Origin: Bolinopsis microptera | Taxonomy: Eukaryota > Ctenophora > Tentaculata > Lobata > Bolinopsidae | Direction of reading: 5' to 3' | DNA length: 64,000 bases | NCBI RefSeq assembly: GCF_026151205.1 | Contig: NC_087073.1 | Span: 13,535,837-13,599,836 of the forward strand | Notes under the pieces: model-generated | Databases searched by the model: none | What the model saw: only the letters and a program-made list of their open reading frames with translations | Told to the model about the DNA's origin: nothing | Made by a program: the position numbers and the translations under genes | In this document: positions 12,330 to 25,108 of the stretch, piece by piece | How positions within the stretch are numbered: position 1 is the first letter of the stretch | Layout of the letters: every line of letters starts with the position of its first letter

Positions 12330-12412
12330 CCCCCCCCCCCCCCCCCCGGAATCAACTGTAAGCATTTCGAAACGCCTCCCCCCTCGGCTGATAATATGTG
12401 AAGGATCCCTTA
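12330..12412 (+). mobile_element. degenerate fragment of the GGGGTCGTTCAC MITE
   Basis: After a run of about 20 C the sequence follows the internal and right part of the MITE at 12913-13064: GGAATCAACTGTAAG, CATTTCGAAACGCC, CTCGGCTGATAATATGTGAA and GGATCCCTTA. It lacks the left end. Confidence 0.5.
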
Positions 12413-12912
12413 CAAAGGGGAATCCTCGAGTCCAAAATCGTATATCGAAGAGTAGGTGCGGACTTCGAAAACCGACAAAATATTGACTTACAAAATCTTC
12501 GGTCCGAGTTTTTTCCCCTAAATTTTTAGAAACCGAAATGAAAAAGTTGGCCCTTTGAAAGACTACCAGAAGCTCCTTACTGCTTCAAAAAAGGTTGATC
12601 CTAACCGGAGTTGTAGTCTATTACATGATTAATATCCTATGAACAAAGTCTAGACTCTAGAGGCACTTCCACAGCCCAATAAAAAACTTCAAAGGAACAT
12701 AAAAGTTTCCTCATGTCCAATCTCTCTGCTTTCCATCATAATAATAATATGTCGTAGATACATAGTTCAAATGTTACACCTGACCATGTTTGTTTGTTGG
12801 CATTCTTCCAATTTATTTGGACTTTATTCCATACCTGATGTGAATGTTCATATCCTTCAACTTGATATATTTTGTATTATTCTTTTTACCCTACGAATTT
12901 TACAGTCAGTTG

Positions 12913-13064
12913 GGGGTCGTTCACATATTACGTAATCACTTTTTATAAAAATTTAACCCCCCCCTCCTCCGTAATCAGTTTTACACATAGCTATTGTGTC
13001 AGAATTACACTAGCGTAATCATTTGGAAACCCCCCGGCTGATTACGTAATATGTGAACGACCCC
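12913..13064. mobile_element. short MITE, GGGGTCGTTCAC family, copy 1
   Basis: The ends are GGGGTCGTTCACATATTACG and its inverse ATATGTGAACGACCCC. The interior has a C-rich block and CATAGCTATTGTGTC. A copy of similar length lies at 23278-23447. MITEs with GGGGTCGTyCA-type termini and ACGTAA just inside are widespread in animals; I do not assign the superfamily. No clear target duplication is visible at this copy. Confidence 0.75.
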
Positions 13065-14970
13065 TTATAAATATTGATAATGATTCTTGGAAAAGTTTGT
13101 ACAGTTGAGTATGTATAATAAAATAATATAATATAACGCTTATATTAGTGTCGAATTTATTAAAGTAGGAGACACACAGGTTATAACTTTATAATGGCTA
13201 AATCCTATTATAGTGATGACGAATGACAAGCCTCATAGAGCTGTTATAATAAATCCAGCTTGTCCTAGTAATAATATAACTTCGTGACGCTAACTAGTAA
13301 TATGTTAGTAACAGATATCTAATAACATTAACAGCTATTATATAATAAATCATATATAAATATATCTTATATAACTGGAGGTTATATACCACTGAATATA
13401 TCTGAGAAAGTAGTGTAGCTCTGTCGCAAGCAAATATATAAAAACCACTATTCTCAGAAATGTCATCATTTCCAAGAAATGGCGCATGCGTGAGAGCAAT
13501 TATAAATAGGTATATAGTTCGCAATGCAGTGCGTAACCTAAGTTACTTTAGCTAAATAATATAAATAGTGCTGCCCTACCCTCTGGATAGATCAACCTGA
13601 TGGTGAACACACATAATGTGATTAAACGTTCTTGTCAGATAGTAGAATTCTATGTTATAGTGGTAGGTAGTGTAGAGTTTAGTAAACATAGTGTTGAGTT
13701 CATAGCCGTTTAATTAAGTCACTTGTAAGTGACGGCTTGTCTACCAGGGAGCCGGAAACCATTAGTCACTACTTACAGTACATAAAGTACAATAGTACAT
13801 ACTACACAGTTCATAGTCCATAGACGGTAGACCATCTCATGGAAATTTTGTCTCCTTACTCAACTGTAATTCCTCAAAATCACCAGAGCCTCCATATTCA
13901 CTGCCACCGCTCACTTAATATTCAACCAAACACCCCAAAGTATATTCAATTTCAAGAAACGCGCTCCTATGCTGTCAATTGTGTGTGCACCTACTTCCTT
14001 CGCTGCTCCGAAGAGCGAAATAGCTTCACCGAAGATATGCGTCAACGTAATTCAATCGCACGAAACTTTAATAATTTTACTATCAATTTGGTGAGAACCT
14101 AGCGAATTAGTCATAATTAAGATTTAAGGATTTAACCCTAGCCCTGACTTCAAACAAAGATGAATGTTTTCAATCATTTATTCTGTCATTTATTCTGTCA
14201 TCTTCGTTCCAAAACTTTTTATGTCCTATGCATACACTCCTTGATAGTTATCTTGATCTAGTATCTTTGTTTCACACAATAGAGCATAAGTTTTGTGGTT
14301 TATCCACTGGGCTTAGAGTTTGTGTTTAAGCTACCAAATTTTATTATTATTATTTATTAAACAGTTATGACGGTCCACGATAGTGGACCTATAATTTAAT
14401 TTTAATCCTGTGTAAATCCTGTGTAATCCTGTGTAATCCTGTGTAATCCTGTGTAGTCAGACTACAAAGTAAGTATATCATTAATCATTACAGTAGCTAC
14501 ATACACATTACACAGTAGTTCAAGACTTGCTTGTATTTTTGTATACTGGTAGGAGGGAAAAGTAACGGGGAGGATATTTACATATTTCTCTGAGTACTGA
14601 GTAGTATACTTCATTCCCTAATACAGGCCCGGAAAATTAAATACTGATTTACCAAAAAAATCCATTCATGATCATTTAAGGTTAATCACAGAACTCCTGA
14701 CCCAACGAGTGCCGAAGGTTTTGTAAGGAGTTCTGTAAATAGCTTATGCAATTTATGATACAGCACAAGACAACATTATTGGGAACATTTTCTGACCTAT
14801 AGTGGACTATATTACATTTTAACAGTGTGCCGCTGATACTCTTGTGGTTGCTACAAGACAGCTTACCTAACTGCTAATGGATACCACGCATTTGTCACGT
14901 GCCCATAAGCTTGAATCATAGGTTATTTTAGTCCTGTATTTCAGAAGACCTATCCATGACAAAGACATTT
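13065..14970. other. no gene recognised
   Basis: AT-rich sequence. ORFs at 13294-13524 (minus) and 13839-14102 (plus) are short and without recognisable domains. A small TGTGTAATCC tandem lies near 14408-14455. Confidence 0.45.
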
Positions 14971-14977
14971 CCTAACC

Positions 14978-15210
14978 CTTGCAAGAGTTACAAGAGTTAC
15001 TAGAGTTACTAGAGTTACAAGAGTTACAAGAGTTACTAGAGTTACTAGAGTTACAAGAGTTACAAGAGTTACTAGAGTTACTAGAGTTACTAGAGTTACA
15101 AGAGTTACTAGTGTTACTAGAGTTACTAGAGTTACAAGAGTTACTAGAGTTACTAGAGTTACAAGAGTTACTAGAGTAACTAGAGTTACTAGAGTTACTA
15201 GAGTTACTAA
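14978..15210 (+). repeat. 9-bp minisatellite (AGAGTTACT/AGAGTTACA)
   Basis: About 25 copies of a 9-bp unit, alternating between AGTTACTAG and AGTTACAAG variants. It creates a long LLELQELLE-type open frame because 9 is a multiple of 3; this is a repeat artefact and not a coiled-coil gene. A (CTA)n tract follows near 15331-15354. Confidence 0.95.
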
Positions 15211-15422
15211 CTTACTCTACACTCAATCTACATGCAAGTAAACCTAATTTTTGTCAAATCCAATCCTTCTGCTAACTAAAATTGGTCACGTTTACCTATA
15301 GACTAACTGTATCACGTGAACACGTGCCATACTACTACTACTACTACTACTACTATGTCGGAGCTAAGTCCGATCTACGCCAGATAGCCCCTCCATATAT
15401 CCCTGTCCCGCATCAGGGTTCG

Positions 15423-15941
15423 CATCAGGTTGTAAGTTCCGTACGTGACGTCGACTAAGTGTAACTTTGGAATTTACAATAAAGACCCACCCACCCCCTT
15501 CGCGGTACTAATTGTTTTTTAGGATAATATTTCGGACACCCACCCCTTTTGCGGTACTAACTGTTGAGAAATCACGGTACTAACTGTGTCTTGGTATATA
15601 AAATAAGATACCCACCCATAAACTGCTTTAAAAAGCTCATTAGACATTGGGAAATGGGCAAATTATACCCAATATTTAGTAGGGGTTTTGTTTTCAATGT
15701 AGTCGAATTCGATAAAAAGTTACAAAAACAGGAAAACATTTCAAAAAAACCTCAAAACCCATTCCCAAAATTGAAATTTGAGGTAAAATGGATTTTGTTG
15801 GGGTTGGACACCCCCCTTAATACCATGTACTAACTGTTTTTCTGGGAAATGTACCATGTACTAACTGTGTTTTGGAAGAAAATAACGACCCAACCCCCAA
15901 CGTCACGTACGATTCTGACCTCATGACCCCCCCCCCCCCCC
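15423..15941 (+). mobile_element. dispersed element with GTACGTGACGT ends, copy 1
   Basis: The left end has ATCAGG..GTAAGTT.CGTACGTGACGTCGACTAAG. The right end has AACGTCACGTACGATTCTGA followed by a run of C. The interior repeats the phrase GGTACTAACTGTT several times among C-rich blocks. It is homologous in inverse orientation to 27826-28187, whose ends show the pattern more clearly (GGGATCAGG ... CCTGATCCCCCC). A C-run at one end links it loosely to the poly-G foldback group. No coding capacity is recognised. Confidence 0.6.
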
Positions 15942-17724
15942 GGTAGGCTACCATACAAAGTTATATTGCTGACCTTGTCCTTCCATGAGATACCAAGCTG
16001 CCATACGTGCTACACCAGAATATGAAATCACATACGTGGTCGCCATGTCATTGAATAGAGAGTGTGACTTATGTTATATATAACTTATGTTATATATTAT
16101 AACACTAAGCTATAATATAGCTTAGTACACATATTTAATATTTATGCATCATAAAACTCGTACGAATTTTGCTCATTAGTATACATTTCACTTTCTTAAG
16201 GGTTCTTAACCTAAAGAAATAAGAAAAACAATAATATGGGGACGATTCTCGCGGGCATCTAAACTATGTCAGTATCACATTCTAAGTTCAATCTAACTGC
16301 TGTGGAGAAGTAGTTAGAGATTGGGCCATATGATGTGATACCTGTGGGAGCCCAGAATGAGAGGTTCTTAGTTGTCGGTCACCAAGTTAGAGTGGAGGAA
16401 TTCTACAGTCGGTAATTTGCAAGCCTCCCATTAAAAAAGCACCGTCATGTCTGGTTCAATTCCGAGAATTATTGAGCTTAAAAGCTTCGGTTTCTGTGAT
16501 TCTGAGTAAGACCAGTTCCAATACCATTTTTAGAGCAACAGTCGGGTAGTAGCCATTATTTCTAATTTCGCAGAAACGAACAGTCACGAAATTTGAGACT
16601 TTGAGAGGCCGGCATCTACTTTATAGATTGGCGACTCCTGTCCGACAGTGACTCCTGTCCGACTCCAAAGTTAGGTTTTTCGGACAATAGTTTGTGTCGG
16701 ATCCTACCATACGATTTTCTTGAAACCTTCCATAAAGTATGATGGTTATAGAACGGATAATCTGTATAAGTATGGGCGAATTTCTATGTGCCAACTTTGA
16801 GATGTCACCTTAAACACAAAAAATATCTCCAAATCCGTAGTTTGCAGTGATACCCAGGAATATATCTGGTGATCCAACTATACGATTTTCTTGAAACTTT
16901 CCAGATAGTAAGATAGCTTTAAGGCGAATAATCTGTGCAAGTTTGGGTGAATTTTGAGATATCACTTCAAACACAAGAAAAAAGTGCTGTCGGAGAGGAG
17001 TCGTGTTACCACTTTGTAGTATCGACTATGTTACTATGGTAGTAACATATTATGTACTAAAAGATACGGTTGAAGCTGCTTGTGAAGCGAAATTCTAAAA
17101 ATATACTCAGGGATGTTGTGTAACAATATTGTCATGATGTTCAGATCTGCTGATATTGGCCAGTTCCCGGCTCAAGTGATAAGTTTTTAAGTTGACGATT
17201 GATTACAATACAACTCTGTCGTAGCAGAATTTTCACCTCATGACATTAAAAACGCTGGGTGAACATTCTAACATTAGGTTGGAACATTATTAGAGCAGGA
17301 GATCAGATAGCCTGATATAGCTGGATTTAACTAGAATTTGCTGGTGGTACTGGAATATAGCAGGAGATAGTCTGATATAGCTGGATAGAGCTGGAATTGG
17401 TGGGTGCTGGTGGAAGTTGGAAAGGGAATGAGGTAGTATTCAGAGGTTGCTGGGATGAGCAGATTCCCTCTTTCCAAATAAGCTGGAAGATGTTGGATAC
17501 AGCCGGAAAGAGCAATAGTGAAAGGATGCTGGTTGTTACTAGAAAGGGCAGAAGTTGGAAGACCCTGGTATATTGGTACGGTGGTAGCTAATTAGAAGTA
17601 GAGTTTACTACATGAGGTTCAAATATTGGAGTTGGTTGGTCACAATAGCCAAAGAGTACTTGAGAGAGTCCAGCTTGTGGTATAAGTAGATGCTTAGGTG
17701 TATAAAGTTTGAAAATGAAGTAGT
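15942..17724. other. no gene recognised
   Basis: Unique-looking sequence. Two related segments, 16700-16800 and 16870-16980, share TACGATTTTCTTGAAAC, CATAAAGTA/CAGATAGTA, AATCTGT.CAAGT.TGGG and AATTT, which indicates an old local duplication of about 170 bp. Confidence 0.5.
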
Positions 17725-18226
17725 CTGAGGTAACTAGAGGGAGCTGAAGGCAGCCTGAGAGACTGAGGTAACTAGAGGGAGCTGAAGGCAGCCTGAGAGA
17801 CTGAGGTAACTAGAGGGAGCTGAAGGCAGCCTGAGAGACTGAGGTAACTAGAGGGAGCTGAAGGCAGCCTGAGAGACTGAGGTAACTAGAGGGAGCTGAA
17901 GGCAGCCTGAGAGACTGAGGTAACTAGAGGGAGCTGAAGGCAGCCTGAGAGACTGAGGTAACTAGAGGGAGCTGAAGGCAGCCTGAGAGACTGAGGTAAC
18001 TAGAGGGAGCTGAAGGCAGCCTGAGAGACTGAGGTAACTAGAGGGAGCTGAAGGCAGCCTGAGAGACTGAGGTAACTAGAGGGAGCTGAAGGCAGCCTGA
18101 GAGACTGAGGTAACTAGAGGGAGCTGAAGGCAGCCTGAGAGACTGAGGTAACTAGAGGGAGCTGAAGGCAGCCTGAGAGACTGAGGTAACTAGAGGGAGC
18201 TGAAGGCAGCCTGAGAGACTGAGGTA
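17725..18226 (+). repeat. 38-bp satellite, about 13 nearly identical copies
   Basis: The unit begins CTGAGGTAACTAGAGGGAGC and continues TGAAGGCAGCCTGAGAGA, 38 bp in all, repeated with essentially no differences across about 500 bp. The boundaries are abrupt. Such uniformity indicates very recent expansion or gene conversion, unlike the diverged 29-bp array at 3 kb. Confidence 0.95.
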
Positions 18227-19429
18227 CATGGAAGGAGCTTCTGAAGCTGAGTGGTGCTTTTCGTTTTAAATGGTATGCGATGCTCCATAAATGTTATCTA
18301 AATGTGGTCATGCTGAACGTTTTGCTGTGCTGCAAATGTTTTTAAGACACGTTTAGCCCGAGATTAAGTACATGACATACTATTTCATGAAGTACGAAGG
18401 TTAAAACAGTTTTTAAAGAATAACTCCGAAACTAAGCACTATATGGCTAAGCTGCTTTATGGCTACAACGTTCGTAGCTAAGTGATTTGAGTTACCAATA
18501 ACTCAATAACCTATTTAACTCGATTCAGTAGCAACAAAACTCTGTACAGCAACGTTTTCACATATATTTCATTGCTGAATGATCATGTTCTCTAATAATG
18601 TTATAAAATATAATAATTTATAAATGTAAAGTTTGGCGGGCATCATTCATCATTTATTCCGCATTACATAACCTGCATTATTCCCTTTTCTTGTCCGTTC
18701 AAAAGAATAATCATTAAACCACCTCATTTTTTGGAAGTGCGGCTTTTCGATAAATTGTTCATCAAAGACCTCTAATCACAAAACTGCTTCATTCGTAAAT
18801 AACTTCTCCTCCCACTTAAGTCCTGTAAATAAAGGCTCTTACTAAGTTACTAATTCGCTCGCCCAAAAATTTCACGTGACTTTGGTTTTTATGGTTTTGC
18901 AGCCGAACAAAACGGTTCACATAAACCCTAATCCCAACCCTAACCCTAACCATAACCCCGAAGCTATCCATAACCCTTACCACGACCCTAACCCTAACCC
19001 GAGCCCTAAACAATCGAATTAAAGTTTTACTAGCCTGTCACGTGACCAAAACGGTTTTTTGCCCATAACTCTCCAGGAAAGCATTTTTATGGGGGTGATT
19101 CGGAATCAGCGTCCAAAAATACACCGATTTAGATCAATACAATTTCATACCCAAAGGGCCTTTTCACAAGAATTTTCTTAAAATTTGGGCGAGCGATTTA
19201 GTAGGAGTGGTAAATGAAATAGGCACAGGTCAGCCGGTACTTTAACTACCGCACCGGTACTTTAACTACCGCACCGGTCCACCGGTATTTTAACTACCGG
19301 TCCACAATCGTGACCTTCCCACGTGGCTCTCCCACGTGGCTCTCCCACGTGGGAGGGTCACGATCTTGACCATCCCACGTGACAGCGCTATTGTACTCAT
19401 AGTGAATGATCTAGAACATTCTAGAGTCT
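18227..19429. other. no gene; degenerate TAACCC tract and hairpin
   Basis: At 18921-19005 there is a degenerate run of CCCTAA-like units (AACCCTAACCCTAACC broken by variants), like interstitial telomere-type sequence. At 19230-19390 CCGGTACTTTAACTACCG repeats and CCCACGTGG units lead into an inverted repeat (AATCGTGACC...GGTCACGATC). No exon recognised. Confidence 0.55.
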
Positions 19430-19595
19430 AGGGTAAGCCGCCAATCAGGTGATAAATTCCTCTAAATACGACCTCTCTGCAGCAGTCTGCTGGTGAGGAG
19501 AGGGGGGGGGGGAGCCGGGAGGGGGGGGGGGGGGGTATCACTGCAGTAGAGTGCGGGGTGGTCAGATGATCTGTCAAGTCTTGATTGTATGTAAA
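19430..19595 (+). repeat. dispersed repeat, partner of 490-660
   Basis: Carries the same ordered blocks as 490-660 (AAGCCGCC, AAATACGACCTCT, GGGGTGGTCAGATGAT, GTCAAGTCTTGAT) but its centre is expanded by two long G-runs (about 19501-19536). Confidence 0.5.
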
Positions 19596-19939
19596 ATGTC
19601 GGAAGTTTTGATCGCTAAATCAAATCAACAGGTTTAACTTTGAATGTACATGTATTTGATATGTGATTATATTAAAGTTGCTGAGTGCTACTACACCCGG
19701 ATACAGTAACATTTGTGCTGTCCACTGTCCACACACTAGTAGTGGTGAAGTTAAAGCCTCTGCAGTGTGTAATGATACGCGGTAGTGTGTATGTATTAAT
19801 TTGTAACCACGGTAAAAAGTGTTGTTGTAAGCATGGTGAGCTAATTTAGTGATTTAATTAAACTATTACACACATGTACATACACACACACACACACACA
19901 CACTCAGTGTAATAAATACACACATCCGAAAATAATATT

Positions 19940-19992
19940 TAAGCTAACCACATTAATATAATATATATATAAATATTAATGTGGTTAGCTTA
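19940..19992. repeat. perfect 20-bp stem hairpin
   Basis: TAAGCTAACCACATTAATAT is followed after a 13-base AT-rich loop by its exact reverse complement. The stem has no mismatch. It could be the ends of a tiny palindromic element, a structured RNA or a chance survivor. It lacks the length and bulges typical of an animal pre-miRNA. Confidence 0.7.
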
Positions 19993-20635
19993 TATATTAA
20001 TTCATATAATATATTAGTAACTAGTTGTTGCTTGGTTTCCCAAAGGGTTTGACCAAAATCTTGCTGACGTCATAAGTGAACGCAACCTTATGAAACATTT
20101 TCAAAATTTTCAAAACTCCCAAAAACTTCTATTTAAAAGTTTATTGTGTCGGTCCAAATTTTAGAATTAGAATTGTCTATCAAGTATAGTAAGATATCTT
20201 CGACTTTAAAGGTTGTAAACTGCGGTGACCATCGCGTAGTTGTAGAGGAAAATTCTTTATTGAGTTCCGTGAAGCTGGTAGAGTTAGGATCCATATTCGA
20301 GAGTGAATTGTTCAGTGGGGAACTTCTAACGAATATTATTATGTGGTATTGAGAATTAGTATTGTTTTCTACGTATCATGAAACGGATCGTTTGCCCGCC
20401 AATCTGCGTGTTTCTCTTTGTTTGAAATATTATTATACATATTATGTTAATTTACCACATTAATAATAACAGCAGGTTACACACTGTGCACGCGCTAACC
20501 ACACCTTCACCACCAACGAGTAACTGACACGTAACACATACACGTGTCTACACCGTACAGCGTGAGTTATTGTAATTATTGAAACTATCAGCTCAGGTGG
20601 AATAGAGTCACATTGGAGACACAATATTTAATAGA

Positions 20636-20745
20636 TTAGCCACCATGGTTACCCGTTACAGTTGCAGTCACCATGGTTACAGGGTAATAGTCACCATGGT
20701 CACAAATAGTCACCATGGTCACAGGGTAATAGTCACAATGTTTAC
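20636..20745 (+). repeat. short tandem of AGTCACCATGGTyAC
   Basis: Five imperfect copies built on CACCATGGTTAC with GGGTAATAGT spacers. Repeated ATG codons here are part of the repeat and do not mark genes. Confidence 0.7.
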
Positions 20746-20844
20746 CCTGGGGAAGTGACGTAAACTATCTTCCAAGAAATGGAGCTAGAAAGGAATGATA
20801 TCATATCATGTTTATATTATATTAAATATAATAACTCTAATTAG

Positions 20845-21300
20845 AGTTAATAATAATAATAATAAATTGAATTTACTCCCAGATTTGTGTAAAGATTATT
20901 TTCGTCTGGACTTTGTGATATACAATTGTTACAGTTATTTCTCTTGTTTTTCTTCCCTTGCTCTGCAAGCCCTGTTTCTTGTATAAAAATTGTGTTTAGT
21001 ATTTCGTATATTCTTGTAATTATTGTGATAATTTGTGATTCAGTTTTCAGTATTAGTAATAGGTGTTTGCTGAATTATTGTATTATACACTCTGTGGCCA
21101 GCTCTTATGTGTCCCATCTCTTGCCCTGCAAGCCGTGTTTCTTGTTTATACAACATATTATAATTATGTAATAAACATTTATTGTAGTGTAGGATTGTTT
21201 GAATTTCTAAGTCATTTAATATGCATTTTGTGTTTGTTTCTCCCGTTTTTCTTCCCTTGCGTTGCAAGCCCTGTCAAATTTAATAAGTTTACCACTTTTA
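20845..21300. repeat. ATT microsatellite and three copies of an approx. 150-bp repeat
   Basis: (TAA)n at about 20847-20865 is followed by three diverged copies of a segment centred on TTCCCTTGC.CTGCAAGCC.TGTTTCTTG, at about 20948, 21115 and 21248. The overlapping ORFs across these copies are repeat shadows. The location just downstream (minus sense) of a LINE 3' remnant suggests that some of this is LINE tail sequence. Confidence 0.5.
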
Positions 21301-21309
21301 AGATAAAAC

Positions 21310-21770
21310 TTATACTCAGCAGTGTTTAAATTAGTCATCCCAGAAAATATCATGAATACTGAGTTAAGAAGGTAACTTATGCTTGAAAATATATCGTCAA
21401 TACTGAAGCCAGAAAATAGTACTTAAATATATTATGCAAAGATCGAACACCAAATATGACAAAAATTGTTATCGATAAAGTTTTTCAAGTTCATCTAGGG
21501 ACAGTTTAAAAAGGTACGTTTTTAGAAGAGCTTTAAACTATTCCAGGGATTGAGCTGAGGAGATGGTAATAGGCAGACGATTGTAGATCTTTGGAGCCAC
21601 CAGAAGAAGCTACGCTCACCAAACGTTTAATTAAGGAACAATAAGCTTCAATGAGTTATCATGGTAAGAATACTTGAACATGTCTTGCAGATAAGTTGGT
21701 GCCAATCCTAACAGTGACTTGTGAGATAGCAGTAAGATTTTGAAGTCAATCCTTTGTATAATATATAATT
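21310..21770 (-). pseudogene. decayed 3' end of a CR1/L2-type LINE
   Basis: On the minus strand the sequence encodes, with stops and shifts, the C-terminal part of a reverse-transcriptase ORF2: phrases corresponding to LGLAPTYLQDMFKYS, then LIVP, VAPKIYNRLP and FKALLKTYLFKL. The intact ORF2 at 52883-55696 ends with the matching IAPLYLQDMFKYA, LIVPYRS, VVGPRVFNALP and FKSALKTYLF. Both are followed about 150 bp later by the same ACACTGCTGAGTA 3'-UTR motif, so they belong to one family. Only the last 90-100 codons and part of the UTR survive. Confidence 0.75.
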
Positions 21771-21771
21771 A

Positions 21772-23277
21772 TAATATAATATATATGACTATAATATAAT
21801 ATATATAACTACAATATATAGTGCAGTTAAATGTTCACAGCTGCAAAATATCTTATGTGCACGAATTTAGAGGCAACTCTAAAATGCTTGATTAAATAAC
21901 TGCTTGGAAGTGATCCCTCAAACACAGTACCCATTATAATAATAGGTGAAACACCTAAATGCCTCAATATCGTTTTCTCTGTGTGTAGATGTGTAGGACG
22001 TGTATACCTAATGCAAATGATCTACTTATTTTTACTGGGGAGTGTTGCGAGGGAATCAATTACCTTGTTCGAAACAGCACAAAAAATAAGAGTCTCTCAC
22101 GGCACATGGTGCTCTCTGCCCGAATATGTGTTGACGCCCTGCAACAGTACACTGTAGAGTTTTACGCAATGTGACACCTGATATCAGGTACGTAGGGAGA
22201 AGTAGAAGTAGGTGGTTGGTCATGGTCATGGTGGTTTTTCAGGGCAACTTTTAGCTCACTCTCTTATAACTTGCTCTTATAATATATAATTACCACAAAC
22301 GTTTGCAGAAAGCGATGAAAGTGAGCTCACAGCGCATGCCTTTTAAGTTATAATGCTAGCCTCTCTTTACATTCCTCCGTGACGAAGTTATTCGACAAAA
22401 TTCATATTTGCCCACACGAATCATAGTGGCCTACAGATTACATGCGTGCAATACAAGGTTACGTCTTTTAATTCGCATTTAAAACGCCTGCCAATAGTTA
22501 AATTAAACTCGATAGTTCCTCTTATATTATGTTTATCATAAGTTTTAAACTAATTACAACACTGAACATCTATTACATTTATTGAGGACGTTACAGAAGG
22601 AATAAATCTTATGTAGTTTGAGGAGTTCTCACTCTCCTCACGTCCAACGATGGGGTTTCTCTTGTCGATAATATAACCAACATATATATGAAAACAAGTA
22701 AATTAAATATGATCGATAATAGTCCAAGTTTATCACATCACTGACTGACCGTGAAAATGTAACATATTTTAGGTTGATTATACGATCAGGTTTGAAAGTT
22801 ATCTATCTTGATAATGCTGTCAAGTGCAGTTACAATAATATCACTCGCTTGGTTGTTTCCATTTCCTACCCTCTTCATCCATTTCCATCTGCATCGTTTA
22901 TGAGTTTCAATCAGTAATTAACCCTTATTATCATCGCTATCACTCCTTTAACGACCAGGTGTTTAGAACACGTGATCTTATCTCATGTTTTCATTGCACC
23001 TGTTTTTACGCTTATAGCACATAATATCATTTATTATAAAGTTATAAAGGCAACATAACACCAGTTCTAGCGCAAAACATCTGAATATAACTTCAAGAAA
23101 ACTGGACGAGACTGAACAGAAAACCAACATCCTAAGCTCTGGAAATAAATAGTACAACCTTACAACCCTGGAATCAGCTACAAGTACGAGGCTACCATCG
23201 CTCAACAATTGGTTTAGTATCGACATTATACTTTTTCATTGCCGACCTTAAAGCTGAGTGCTGACTAGTATAGTATA
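21772..23277. other. no gene recognised
   Basis: AT-rich, with TA dinucleotide tracts near 21765-21815. ORFs near 21989-22174 and 22978-23226 carry no recognised domain. Confidence 0.45.
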
Positions 23278-23447
23278 GGGGTCGTTCACATTATTACTGA
23301 TAACTTTTTGGACAATTTTAACCCACACTCGCACTCCCCCCTCCGTAATCAGTTTTACACATAGCTATGGTGTCAAAATTACACTAGCGTAATCATTTGG
23401 AAACCCCCTCCCACTCGGCTGATAACGTAATTTATGTGAACGACCCC
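23278..23447. mobile_element. short MITE, GGGGTCGTTCAC family, copy 2
   Basis: The 170-bp element has GGGGTCGTTCACAT ends and internal GTAATCAGTTTTACACATAG, as in copy 1. It is flanked by TATA on both sides (23274-23277 and 23448-23451), which is a plausible 4-bp target duplication or part of a TA-containing target. Confidence 0.8.
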
Positions 23448-25108
23448 TATAATAGCAACTGGGGAATAGACTTAAGTTTCGCAAGAAACATTAGTTAACA
23501 TCGTACATTTAAATTTCATAAAATTATATCTAGGATATAATAGTGAATACATCAGCTCAGTCTGTTTGTAACATTCCAGTACACAACTTTAAAATTGGGA
23601 AGCATGTAGGACAGGCAGGGGTCGATATTAGAAGAGTGAAAACTACAATATACATTATACATTATATACAACTTTAGGCCAGACGTTTGACACACCAATC
23701 TCGCAGTATTGAGGGTTGTCGTGCTCAGTGTGTCCGCAAAACTTTAGTGCAAGTACCAATATTTTGATATCGATCAAAATTACTAAATATTCTGGCACAA
23801 TCGTAACTGCACTTTTACAGAACTCTAAATGCTTAATGAATACTCTTGCAGATACAACCGGTATTTACACTAAGTCTTTGAGTTGGATAATTTCCCGGTA
23901 CGAGATTGGGGACGGGTACCTATTATAAACAACAAACCAATAATTTCACCAAATCCGATGAGATTGAAGTATTTACTCCTGTGAAACTTATCATATAATA
24001 TTGTTTGCTGATGTAAGTTGCGCTGCTCATATGCGATACAATTTACCATAACAATTACACTAAAAGATGGTGTTAGAGGGTAGTGGTATATCACTATCCA
24101 TGATACTGGTTTGAACACATAACTTGGTAGCAACACGAACAAACAACGCATACGAAAATCTGCAAATATTTTAACAGATTTTGTCGGAGGTTATTAGCAT
24201 AGCCTGAATACTGAACAGTACATTAACTCAGTTAACTGATACTTATTTACAAGCTGCCGACGACTTGCTTTGGTTTCCCAGAGAGTGAGAGAGAGGGAGA
24301 GGGAGAGGGAGAGATAGAGGGAGAGGGAGAGGGAGAGGGAGAGGGAGAGGGAGAGGGAGAGGGAGAGGGAGAGGGAGAGGGAGAGGGAGAGAGAGAGTGA
24401 GTGAGAGAGAGAGATAACTGTCCAGTTAAGTGTACTACTAGTATACTGTGTAGTATATATACTCAATACTGTGATATACTGTGATATAACAATATAACAG
24501 TAATAGTATGATATGACGTGTACTGTATAATTCAAAGGTGTCTCTCTGTATGTATGTAACCGCACACGTGCAAATTATGTTCAAATTAAACGCTTTTGTT
24601 AGTTCTTAAACGATACAGTTTTCTTAAGCTTAGATACAGTTTTCTGTATGGAGGAGGAGCTTGATTCCTAGTATAAATATAATATATTCTAAATTAATTC
24701 GCAACTAAAAATAACGTAATGAAATTGGACAAACCTGGTAATAGCCAGTTTAAACCACGGCCCACCTGTTGTAACATAAACGGCCCACATATCATGTTGT
24801 TTTATGATCACATCTCTAGACTTATTCATTTTGGTTCGAACAATTACTAAACATGGTTCAACAAGCTGAATAATTAATTTTCACCCATAATTACAATCGA
24901 ATCTCGAAAAACATCTCGAAAAACATCTCGAAAAGCGAGCAAGCAACAACCGAAAGTAGTTGTACTGGTCAAAAGTCAAAACATTATAAGCAAAAACTTA
25001 TACCTAAACTGAAAATAAAAATATAATACGTTACTAAACCATGAACCCAGCCATGAGAAAACTATCAAATAAAATGTGATGTTTATATAGAGTCCTCACA
25101 GTCCTCAT
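23448..25108. other. no gene; GAGAGG microsatellite
   Basis: Mostly AT-rich unique sequence. A (GAGAGG)n tract fills about 24285-24412 and generates a Ser-Leu repeat frame on the minus strand. At about 24538-24585 a short match to the Helitron-like family (TCTCTCTGTATGTATG, CGCACACGTGCAAAT) may be a fragment. Confidence 0.5.

Noticed and set aside
14979-15179. Leu/Glu-rich coiled-coil-like frame
   Set aside because: Product of a 9-bp minisatellite; the period divisible by three keeps it open.
18921-19005. Telomere end
   Set aside because: Degenerate CCCTAA-like units with sequence continuing on both sides; at most an interstitial tract, as at 40740-40785.
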